This document shows positions 1 through 4,697 of a DNA stretch of 8,041 nucleotides, piece by piece (the first letter of the stretch is position 1; each line of letters opens with the position of its first letter). The stretch is from assembly GCA_947455285.1 (NCBI GenBank), contig CANGOK010000152.1, positions 1 through 8,041 of the forward strand, given 5' to 3'. The notes under the pieces were generated by a model, which did no database searches, was not told where the DNA came from, and was given only the letters and a program-made list of their open reading frames with translations. The stretch is from Beijerinckiaceae bacterium. Lineage in GTDB: Bacteria; Pseudomonadota; Alphaproteobacteria; Rhizobiales; Beijerinckiaceae. A program made the translations under genes and the position numbers.

Positions 1-160
1 CGAGCGGAGTGCCCGGGCATTTGAGAGTGTCCTTGTTTTTCGCAGTTAACCTCCCCATCCCTTGGGGGAAACGCCCCTGACATCATATTATTTCGGGGTC
101 AGATCTGACAGCGGAGTGTCAATTCTCGGTGGTTTCGTGTCCCCGCAACGAAGATTAGCA

Positions 161-189
161 CGCTAGGTCAATGACTTAGCGGGTTTTTT
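161..189 (+). terminator. Rho-independent terminator
   Basis: The arms CGCTAGGTC (161-169) and GACTTAGCG (173-181) pair over nine positions, with one G-T wobble, around a 3-nt loop AAT. They are followed by GG and six consecutive T residues (184-189). This is a textbook intrinsic terminator for plus-strand transcription. The gene it ends must lie left of the window, because nothing coding is seen between 1 and 160. It also insulates the downstream remnants from upstream transcription. Confidence 0.8.
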
Positions 190-319
190 GTTGTCCAGAT
201 TTTGGGTCCGAAAAAGTAATAAACAGGTATAAATTTCTCCCGTAAGGGATCGCTTTCGAACGCCTTACCAGCTTGCTTCAACGTTCTCTTCATTCCCGAT
301 AAGAAAATTGTCAGGTCAT

Positions 320-369
320 CTCCTGAGAAAATAATCCTTTTCTTTTCTGTCAGATGAGATTATCAGGAG
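320..369 (+). repeat. Bulged inverted repeat in leader
   Basis: CTCCTGA (320-326) plus TAATC (332-336), separated by GAAAA, are together the reverse complement of GATTATCAGGAG (358-369). This gives a 12-bp stem with a 5-nt bulge on one side and a loop of 21 nt. It lies in the presumed 5' leader of the broken gene at 399. It could be an operator-like or RNA structure; no specific role can be assigned. Confidence 0.35.
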
Positions 370-371
370 TG

Positions 372-395
372 GCTGTCGCTTACATAGGAGACAGC
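372..395 (+). promoter_or_regulatory. Ribosome-binding site inside small hairpin
   Basis: The Shine-Dalgarno-like AGGAG (386-390) is 8 nt upstream of the ATG at 399 and decides that start. It lies in and next to the loop of a perfect 6-bp stem GCTGTC (372-377) / GACAGC (390-395), so its last G is paired. A strong ribosome site in front of a reading frame of only 25 codons indicates that a longer functional gene once began here. Confidence 0.5.
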
Positions 396-398
396 ACA

Positions 399-625
399 AT
401 GACCCATCTGAAGTCCCTTACTCTCACCGTCGCTCCCCATCAGATTGAGCGGAACCCCAAGCTAATCCGCCGATAACGCCTTATTGAGCGGCTAGAAGAG
501 CAGCAGAAGCTCGCTGCCGATCCTACGTTCACATTGCTGGTAGGCGCTGGATCAAGAATTTGGATGGCGTGAAGGGGCTAGAGACTGTTTTGACGACCTT
601 GATAGCCGCTACTAGAGCGGGTTAA
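399..625 (+). pseudogene. DUF6641-like protein remnant, multiply broken
   Basis: Translation from the ATG at 399 (good AGGAG ribosome site 8 nt upstream) gives MTHLKSLTLTVAP and continues to NPKLIRR before a TAA at 474-476. The same frame continues past the stop with RLIERLEEQQKLAADPTF. The recognisable sequence then jumps frame at about 540-545 and goes on as RWIKNLDGVKGLETVLTTLI, then AATRAG and a TAA (623-625). From memory, an N-terminal SLKLT segment, a lysine/arginine-rich IERLEEQ helix, an RWxKxxDG segment and a C-terminal LETLIAAVRAG helix occur in this order in small proteobacterial proteins annotated DUF6641. The normal section between the last two appears deleted. The lesions seen are one stop, one frameshift and one internal deletion. 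The function of the family is unknown; members tend to occur in accessory DNA. The family name is my recollection, while the broken frame structure is seen directly. Confidence 0.55.
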
Positions 626-1076
626 GAACGACATGGCGTTCGCCAGCGGCCATCTGCATGTGAGCGCGACATGGAGGGTCTTTGAGGAGGCGAAGAAGCA
701 CGGCGTGAAGCGTCTCATCTTCACCCATCCCGAAGAAATCGTCGGCGCGAGCCTGAACGACGTGAAGGGCATCGCCGCCATGGGCGCTTTCGTCGAACAC
801 TCGCTCTGCATGTTCCTAGAAGGTTCGAAGTTCAAGGTCGCCGGACCCGAGGATATGCGCAAGCACATCGAGGCCGCAGGTGTCGACAAGACGATCATGT
901 GCTCTGACCTTGGCCAGCCCGGTGTGTTCAGCCCGCTCGAAGGCTTCCGTCGCGGAGTGAAGATGTGCCTCGACCTTGGCTACACGGTCGCACAGGTTCA
1001 CGCCGTGGTCTCGACGAATGCGGCCTGCGCCTTTGGCCTTGAGGCCGATGTCGAGAGGGTGAAAGCCCGTGGTTAA
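606..1076 (+). pseudogene. DUF6282-like hydrolase, C-terminal half only
   Basis: The frame is open from just after a TAG at 603-605. The first ATG is at 633 and has no convincing ribosome site. The residues before that ATG (LLERVKND) already look homologous, so 633 is probably not a natural start. Counting from 633, the visible elements are SGHLH (His7), IFTHPEE (His32) and CSDLGQP (Asp92), followed by a helical C-terminus ending in TNAACAFGLE. These fit the last four strands of an amidohydrolase/phosphotriesterase-type TIM barrel, with the metal-ligand or catalytic His, His and Asp. Proteins of this kind (annotated DUF6282, by memory) are about twice as long and carry a DxHxH-type motif in an N-terminal half that is absent here. 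The left boundary coincides with the end of the preceding remnant. The fragment is most likely non-functional. DUF6282-like genes are, as I recall, often neighbours of TctC-type receptors, which fits the genes to the right. Confidence 0.55.
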
Positions 1077-1088
1077 AGTTGGCGCAAT

Positions 1089-1186
1089 TCAACTGAGGCA
1101 TGGGGGTCAAGCCGCCGTCGCGGTCGACCCACGGTTCGCCACGGGTTGGGCTGTACGGGAACGGGGGCGTGGCCCCACTCAGTTGA
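1089..1186. repeat. 98-bp GC-rich block with terminal inverted repeats
   Basis: TCAACTGAG (1089-1097) and CTCAGTTGA (1178-1186) are perfect 9-bp inverted repeats. Inside them TGGGG (1101-1105) also pairs with CCCCA (1173-1177) after a 3-nt bulge (GCA) on the left arm. The interior is GC-rich and carries a weaker hairpin around a TTCG loop. A 28-codon frame (1100-1186: ATG, ending ...GGVAPLS and a stop inside the right arm) fills the block exactly but has no usable ribosome site. No target-site duplication is seen at the ends. It could be a small repeat element, the trimmed end of an insertion sequence, or a large terminator-like structure after the preceding remnant; the sequence alone does not decide. 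Confidence 0.4.
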
Positions 1187-1413
1187 TGAAGTAAAGATCT
1201 GATTTTCAAAAATTTTTGTGCGCTTGCGCTAGATTTCAGGCGCCCGCCCGGTGACTGTTTCCGTCAAGCGCCCCTCAATCCTCCGTGCGCCATGCGCAGA
1301 TTGTTTGGAGAGCGACCACGACTGGTTTTGCCGCATTTTGTCCCACAGCCCCTTTGCGTTGATGGGCGGTCTAGGCTGGCCGAATGCGTGGTGCGTATCA
1401 GTTCATCCAAATT

Positions 1414-1426
1414 TCGACAATGTTGA
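1414..1426. promoter_or_regulatory. Candidate IclR-type operator
   Basis: TCGACAATGTTGA is a 13-bp near-palindrome with five of six pairs complementary and the sixth a G-T pair. It overlaps the putative -35 box TTGACT. IclR-family proteins bind short palindromes near their own promoters and often autoregulate, so this is a reasonable candidate operator. It rests on position and symmetry only. Confidence 0.25.
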
Positions 1427-1462
1427 CTTTAATTTGCTGATATTGAAAATAAGTGCTAATCA
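1423..1462 (+). promoter_or_regulatory. Probable sigma-70-type promoter for IclR gene
   Basis: This is the only AT-rich area just upstream of the regulator. It offers two overlapping reads: TTGACT (1423-1428), 17 nt, AAAATA (1446-1451); and TTGCTG (1434-1439), 17 nt, TAATCA (1457-1462). Both have the ideal spacing with imperfect hexamers. Either would start transcription about 35-50 nt before the ATG at 1505 and could drive the whole plus-strand array, since the later genes follow closely. Confidence 0.4.
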
Positions 1463-1504
1463 TTCGCGCGCCAAAATGCGCGTCGATCTGCGCTGGGGGG
1501 AGCC

Positions 1505-2272
1505 ATGGACGATGCAATGAAGCCTGAGCAGCGGTCGATCCAGTCGATCGAGGTTGGATTTCGCCTGATCCGTGTTCTGGAAGAGGCGGGGGCGAAGCTG
1601 CCGTTGAAAACCCTCTCGACGAGAGCGGGGATGACCGCCGGCAAGGCGCATCAATATCTGGTTAGCTTCATGCGTCTGGGACTCATCGTTCAGGACCAGT
1701 CGACCGGGCATTACGGACTTGGCCCTTACGCTCTGCAACTTGGGCTCGCCGCACTCCGTCAGGTCAATCCCAGCGAAATCGCCGGTGATGTGCTGGAGCG
1801 ATTGCAGGCGCGGTTTGAACTGCCGACTTATTTCTCAATTTGGGGCCAGATGGGTCCCTTCATCGCATTGAAGCGCGATTTCGAGCTTCCGACGCCGTTT
1901 GGCATCAAGCCCGGCTTCGTATTCCCCCTGCTCACCACGGCCACTGGCAACATCTTTCTGGCCTATATGCCTGAACAGGCGACGCTTGCGCTCCTAGAAA
2001 AGGAAGGACGCCTGCATCCCCATCTGCTCGCACGGGTGGACGAGGCGCGCCGGGAGATCCGTGTGGCTGGCTACACGGTCTCGAAAGGGCACCTGTTCTG
2101 CGGCTTCGCTGGCGTTTCATGCCCGGTTTTCGATCATGAAGGCGTATTGGCCGGAGCTTTGACGATGCTTGGTGTGGCGAGTTTCGTAGACCCTGGCCCG
2201 TTCTCGGACATGGTCCTTGCCGTGAAAGAGGCTGCGGCGGAGATCAGCCAGAAACTTGGCTTCAAAGCCTGA
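1505..2272 (+). CDS. IclR-family transcriptional regulator
   Basis: This 255-residue protein has the usual length for the family. Residues about 10-80 form a winged helix-turn-helix: SIQSIEVGFRLIRVLEEAG (11-29), then LPLKTLSTRAGMTAGKAHQY (32-51) with the recognition helix, then a wing at DQSTGHYGLGPYALQLG (64-80). Residues about 90-255 form the GAF-like effector domain, including TTATGNIFLAYMPEQA (144-159), the GY.VS.G segment (189-195), the invariant-looking FAGVSCPVFD (201-210) and GALTMLG (217-223). The protein should bind DNA as a dimer or tetramer and respond to a small carboxylic or aromatic ligand. The purine run ending in GGGGAG (1497-1502) is the ribosome site; the ATG at 1505 is chosen, although a second in-frame ATG at 1517 is possible. 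Only 36 bases separate it from the oxygenase, on the same strand, so it is the likely pathway regulator and may be cotranscribed. The ligand cannot be read from the sequence. Confidence 0.93.
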   Translation: MDDAMKPEQRSIQSIEVGFRLIRVLEEAGAKLPLKTLSTRAGMTAGKAHQYLVSFMRLGLIVQDQSTGHYGLGPYALQLGLAALRQVNPSEIAGDVLERLQARFELPTYFSIWGQMGPFIALKRDFELPTPFGIKPGFVFPLLTTATGNIFLAYMPEQATLALLEKEGRLHPHLLARVDEARREIRVAGYTVSKGHLFCGFAGVSCPVFDHEGVLAGALTMLGVASFVDPGPFSDMVLAVKEAAAEISQKLGFKA

Positions 2273-2308
2273 ACGCGGTAGAATTTCGATGCTGCGCCGG
2301 GAACGCCG

Positions 2309-2755
2309 ATGGGCGAACTCTTCCGCCGATTCTGGTTGCCCGCTGCATTGAGCGAAGAACTGACAGAGCCCGGCGGGGCCCCTGTTCGTTTGCGGATTCT
2401 TTGCGAAGACCTTCTCGCTTTCAGGGACTCATCGGGCAAGCTTGGCGTCATCGACGCCTATTGCTCGCATCGTCAGGCCCCTTTGTTCTTTGGGCGTAAC
2501 GAGAACTGCGCAATCCAGTGTCCCTATCATGGGTGGCGGTTCAATACCGAAGGCGAATGCATCGAGACCCCGAACGCGCCGAACTATCTTCGCGATACGC
2601 CGAGGGCGAAGGAGCGCCTCGCCATCGTCGCCTATCCAACCCATGAAGCCGGCGGCATCGTCTGGATCTATATGGGGCCGAAGGATCTTGAGCCGCCTTT
2701 CCCAGCCTTTGAGTTTACGAAGGTCCCGAAGGGCCACTGCCATGCATCGCGTTAG
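2309..2755 (+). CDS. Rieske [2Fe-2S] half of the interrupted oxygenase
   Basis: This 148-residue piece contains the complete Rieske centre: Cys52 and His54 (YCSHRQAP), a 16-residue spacer, then Cys71 and His74 (CPYHGWRF), the expected CxH...CxxH arrangement. EDLLAFRDSSGKLGVIDAYC (33-52) leads into the cluster, and EAGGIVWIYMGP (113-124) is the closing strand typical of the domain. The ATG at 2309 has a weak GGGA (2298-2301) upstream; no other in-frame start codon exists after the TAG at 2279. If made alone, it could fold as an electron-carrier domain but would have no active site. An ATG at 2289 lies in another frame and would need a frameshift to reach this sequence. Confidence 0.7.
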   Translation: MGELFRRFWLPAALSEELTEPGGAPVRLRILCEDLLAFRDSSGKLGVIDAYCSHRQAPLFFGRNENCAIQCPYHGWRFNTEGECIETPNAPNYLRDTPRAKERLAIVAYPTHEAGGIVWIYMGPKDLEPPFPAFEFTKVPKGHCHASR

Positions 2756-3586
2756 TTGCAACGCTCGAATTGGCTGCAAGGCGCCGAAGGAGAAATTGAC
2801 ACTTCGCACGTCAGCTTCGCCCACAAGGATCTATCCAATGACCATGAGAAAGTGGCCATCACTGGGCTGCAATATACACTTGAAGACGACTCGCCAGTCC
2901 TTAGCGTCAAGGAAACTGATTACGGCTTCCTGAGCGGTTCGCGTCGCCATTATCAGGGGAAATATTTCTGGCGCGTGACTCAGTGGCTGGCGCCCATGTT
3001 CAGTCTGATTCCGCGGGCGCCGGCGGATGCGTTCACCAGCGGGGGTGGGCGCGCCTGGGTGCCGGTGGACGATAACAATACCACGACCTTCGCCTATAAC
3101 TTCCGCGTCGACCGTCCGCTGAATGCGGATGAGTTGCAGTTGATCGCTGAAGGCGCGCATTTTCCGCCCCGCATGGAGCGCGGGTCCATTCGCCTAGAAC
3201 AAGGGCACCGGATCGACACCTGGCTGCCGACCGCGAATATGAACAATGATTATCTGATCGACCGCGAAGCTCAGAAGACCATTAACTTCACGGGTATCTT
3301 GGGCGTGAACGAGCAGGACCGCTGCCTTCAGGAAGCTATGCGCGCTGAAGCTGAAGATCGCGGCATCGTCGACCGTAGCCGCGAGCATCTCGTCGCGACA
3401 GACCTCGCAATCACCGCTGCGCGTCGTCGCCTGCTCCGCATGGTCAAGACGCTGCAGGCGGGCGAGCCGCTGCGGGAGCTTGCGAGCGGCGAAATTTATG
3501 GCGTGCGCGCGGTCAGCAAACTTTGCGACGTCGCTGAGCTCGATGATTTCATAGAAAAATATCGTGAAGACGCCCGTGCTGTCTAA
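2756..3586 (+). CDS. Catalytic iron-domain half of the interrupted oxygenase
   Basis: This 276-codon stretch opens with TTG directly after the TAG (TAGTTG). Its sequence is the catalytic domain of a Rieske oxygenase: NWLQGAEGEIDTSHVSFAH gives Asp15, His18 and His23, the two His being likely ligands of the mononuclear iron, and MNNDYLIDREAQ (162-173) contains Asp165, the likely third, carboxylate ligand. WVPVDDNNTT (101-110) matches the strand common in phthalate dioxygenase-type enzymes. No Shine-Dalgarno sequence precedes the TTG, and the only internal Met codons lie downstream of the essential NW..EG..D..H motif. Separate translation could only come from termination-reinitiation at TTG, so an independent protein is doubtful. 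The absence of other lesions suggests the break is recent. Confidence 0.65.
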   Translation: MQRSNWLQGAEGEIDTSHVSFAHKDLSNDHEKVAITGLQYTLEDDSPVLSVKETDYGFLSGSRRHYQGKYFWRVTQWLAPMFSLIPRAPADAFTSGGGRAWVPVDDNNTTTFAYNFRVDRPLNADELQLIAEGAHFPPRMERGSIRLEQGHRIDTWLPTANMNNDYLIDREAQKTINFTGILGVNEQDRCLQEAMRAEAEDRGIVDRSREHLVATDLAITAARRRLLRMVKTLQAGEPLRELASGEIYGVRAVSKLCDVAELDDFIEKYREDARAV

Positions 3587-3616
3587 AGCGCGGCGCATCC
3601 CGAAGAGGTGGGAAGC

Positions 3617-4597
3617 ATGCTGAAGATCATCAAACGAACGCTGATTTGCGCCGCCGCGACATTGACCTGCGCCACACCTATGGCGCAAACTTATCCAGAC
3701 CGGCCGGTCAAGTTAGAGGTGGGCTATGTGCCCGGCCCCACGGGCCCCGACTTCGGCGCGCGCGTCATCGCGCCAAAACTGTCCGAATTGCTCGGCCAGC
3801 CCTTCGTGGTCGAGAACAAGGCTGGCGCGAGCGGGACGATCGCGACCAATTTCGTCGCGAAATCCGCGCCCGACGGATATACGCTTTTGCAGGGCGAAAC
3901 GGCGCAGCTTGAAATCGCGCCCTATCTCTTCAAGAACCTTCCCTACAACACGCTGAAGGATCTGACGCCCATAGGGCTCATGACGGAATCCGCCGGTCTC
4001 GTCATTGTGTCGAACGCGAAGACATCGAAGATTAAAACAATTCAGGATCTCATCCGCGAAGCCAAGGCCCGTCCGGGCGAGATCGCATATGGCACAGCGG
4101 GAACGGGCAGCATCCATCATATCGCGATGGAGCTCTTTCAGGACGGCGTGGGGATCAAGCTGAACCATGTTCCATTCAGGGGTGGCGGCGAAGCGCTGCC
4201 CGCTTTCCTTGGCGGCGAAATGCCCGTCCTCATCGCCGCTCTTCAGACCGTATGGCCTTTCGTAAAACAGGGCGACGTCAATCTTCTCGCAGTGACGGCG
4301 CCTGATCGTCTGCCCGCGATCAGCGACATCCCTTCGCTGTCCGAACTGATCCCGGGCTATGGCGTGGAATCGCAGCTCGGACTGCTGGCGCCTGCCGGGC
4401 TTCCCAAACCAATCCTCGAGAAGCTATCATCGGCGCTGAAACAGGGGTTGGAAGATCCGGAGATCCGCAAGAAGCTCAGCGTGGAGGGAACGCGATCCAT
4501 CAAATGGATGTCTCCTGACGACTATGCAAAGCATATCGAGAAAAACCAGAAGATGTTTGACCACGCGGTGCGGATCGCGAACATCAAGGCCGAGTGA
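3617..4597 (+). CDS. TctC/Bug-family periplasmic substrate-binding protein (first copy)
   Basis: This 326-residue extracytoplasmic receptor belongs to the tripartite tricarboxylate transporter group. A Sec signal peptide is clear: MLKIIKR, a hydrophobic alanine-rich core, and cleavage near Ala19-Ala23 before QTYPDRPVKL. Family landmarks are LGQPFVVENKAGASGTIATN, KSAPDGYTLL, LPYNTLKDLTPIGLM, YGTAGTGSIHHIAMELF, VPFRGGGEALPAFLGGE and the DRLPAISDIPSLSEL segment. The carboxylate-binding first loop, usually PGGxxD, reads PGPTGPDF with one extra residue. The ATG at 3617 is chosen because AGAGG (3604-3608) sits 8 nt upstream; the GTG at 3608 overlaps that site. The gene begins 30 nt after the oxygenase stop, so it is probably in the same transcript. 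It would deliver a carboxylated substrate to a TctAB membrane pair, which is not seen here. TctC-type receptors such as TphC for terephthalate support an aromatic-acid role by analogy only. Confidence 0.9.
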   Translation: MLKIIKRTLICAAATLTCATPMAQTYPDRPVKLEVGYVPGPTGPDFGARVIAPKLSELLGQPFVVENKAGASGTIATNFVAKSAPDGYTLLQGETAQLEIAPYLFKNLPYNTLKDLTPIGLMTESAGLVIVSNAKTSKIKTIQDLIREAKARPGEIAYGTAGTGSIHHIAMELFQDGVGIKLNHVPFRGGGEALPAFLGGEMPVLIAALQTVWPFVKQGDVNLLAVTAPDRLPAISDIPSLSELIPGYGVESQLGLLAPAGLPKPILEKLSSALKQGLEDPEIRKKLSVEGTRSIKWMSPDDYAKHIEKNQKMFDHAVRIANIKAE

Positions 4598-4608
4598 AGG
4601 TCTATGGG

Positions 4609-4642
4609 CATCGCGTGAATGAGAGGCTGGCCCCACGCGATG
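4609..4642 (+). repeat. Perfect inverted repeat between the two receptor genes
   Basis: CATCGCGTG (4609-4617) and CACGCGATG (4634-4642) form a perfect 9-bp GC-rich stem with a 16-nt loop. It begins 12 nt after the stop of the first receptor gene and ends 55 nt before the second. No T-run follows, so it is not a standard terminator. It could stabilise the upstream mRNA segment or reduce expression of the downstream genes. Its role is inferred from position. Confidence 0.45.
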
Positions 4643-4697
4643 GACGCTGGTCGGCATAAAGATACAAATCGCAAAATAAGCGAGAGTGGAGGGAAAC

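Larger units (their letters stand above)
1..398. other. Gene-free left end, AT-rich leader
   Basis: No reading frame here looks like a real gene on either strand. The stretch holds a self-complementary 10-mer TGCCCGGGCA near the left edge, the 8-mer GCGGAGTG twice (4-11 and 111-118), and three copies of GTGTC (27-31, 116-120, 137-141). It also holds a perfect 12-bp palindrome GTCAGATCTGAC (98-109), a strong intrinsic terminator (161-189), a short hairpin GTAAGG/CCTTAC (242-268), and the leader of the broken gene that starts at 399. Base composition is clearly more AT-rich than the catabolic genes to the right. The repeated GTGTC motifs would fit the end of an insertion sequence, but no transposase is visible, so this stays a guess. 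Confidence 0.5.
1077..1504. other. Intergenic region before the IclR gene
   Basis: No supported gene lies in these 428 bases. From left to right they hold a GC-rich inverted-repeat block (1089-1186), an AT-rich patch with the palindrome CAAAAATTTTTG (1207-1218), a featureless stretch to about 1400, and then the probable promoter/operator area of the IclR-type gene (1414-1482). That last area includes a short inverted repeat CGCGC/GCGCG (1465-1469 and 1478-1482). An open frame at 1251-1520 runs into the regulator gene, has no ribosome site and no recognisable content, and is not called. Confidence 0.5.
2309..3586 (+). pseudogene. Rieske oxygenase alpha subunit (phthalate 4,5-dioxygenase type), interrupted by in-frame TAG
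   Basis: Read as one gene, 148 codons, one TAG (2753-2755) and 276 codons lie in the same frame and total 425 positions, close to the usual length of this oxygenase group. Order of parts: N-terminal strand/helix (GELFRRFWLP), Rieske [2Fe-2S] domain, linker, then the mononuclear non-heme iron domain. The enzyme class uses O2 and electrons from a separate reductase to dihydroxylate or demethylate aromatic acids in the cytoplasm; no reductase gene is in the window. Homologous sequence is continuous across the TAG (HCHASR, stop, LQRSNWLQGAEG) with no lost or gained base, so a single substitution explains it. A second oddity is at the 5' end: the conserved APGTP motif is encoded just upstream of the ATG at 2309, but a TAG at 2279 closes that frame, so the usual dozen or so N-terminal residues are missing. 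Most likely a recent nonsense pseudogene; read-through or a split enzyme remain possible. Confidence 0.8.

Noticed and set aside
120..181. Possible tRNA end (GGTTTCGTGTCC just before a terminator)
   Set aside because: No acceptor stem, anticodon arm or CCA-type end could be folded around it.
928..1209. Minus-strand open frame of 93 codons
   Set aside because: It is antisense to the hydrolase remnant and the inverted-repeat block, has low-complexity Arg/Pro/Ser-rich content typical of shadow frames in GC-rich DNA, and has no start signal.
1251..1520. Plus-strand open frame of 89 codons before the IclR gene
   Set aside because: It has no ribosome site and no recognisable motif, it runs into the regulator gene in another frame, and it covers the likely promoter.
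2442..2933. Open frame crossing the oxygenase TAG in another frame, which might suggest a frameshifted reading
   Set aside because: Its translation is Arg/Ser-rich without family motifs. The true homologous sequence stays in the original frame on both sides of the TAG, so no frameshift is needed.
3608..3616. GTG at 3608 as start of the first receptor
   Set aside because: It overlaps the AGAGG ribosome site; the ATG at 3617 has correct 8-nt spacing and begins a normal signal peptide.
4686..4697. GTG at 4686 as start of the second receptor
   Set aside because: It overlaps the GGAGGG ribosome site; the ATG at 4698 gives a standard signal peptide.
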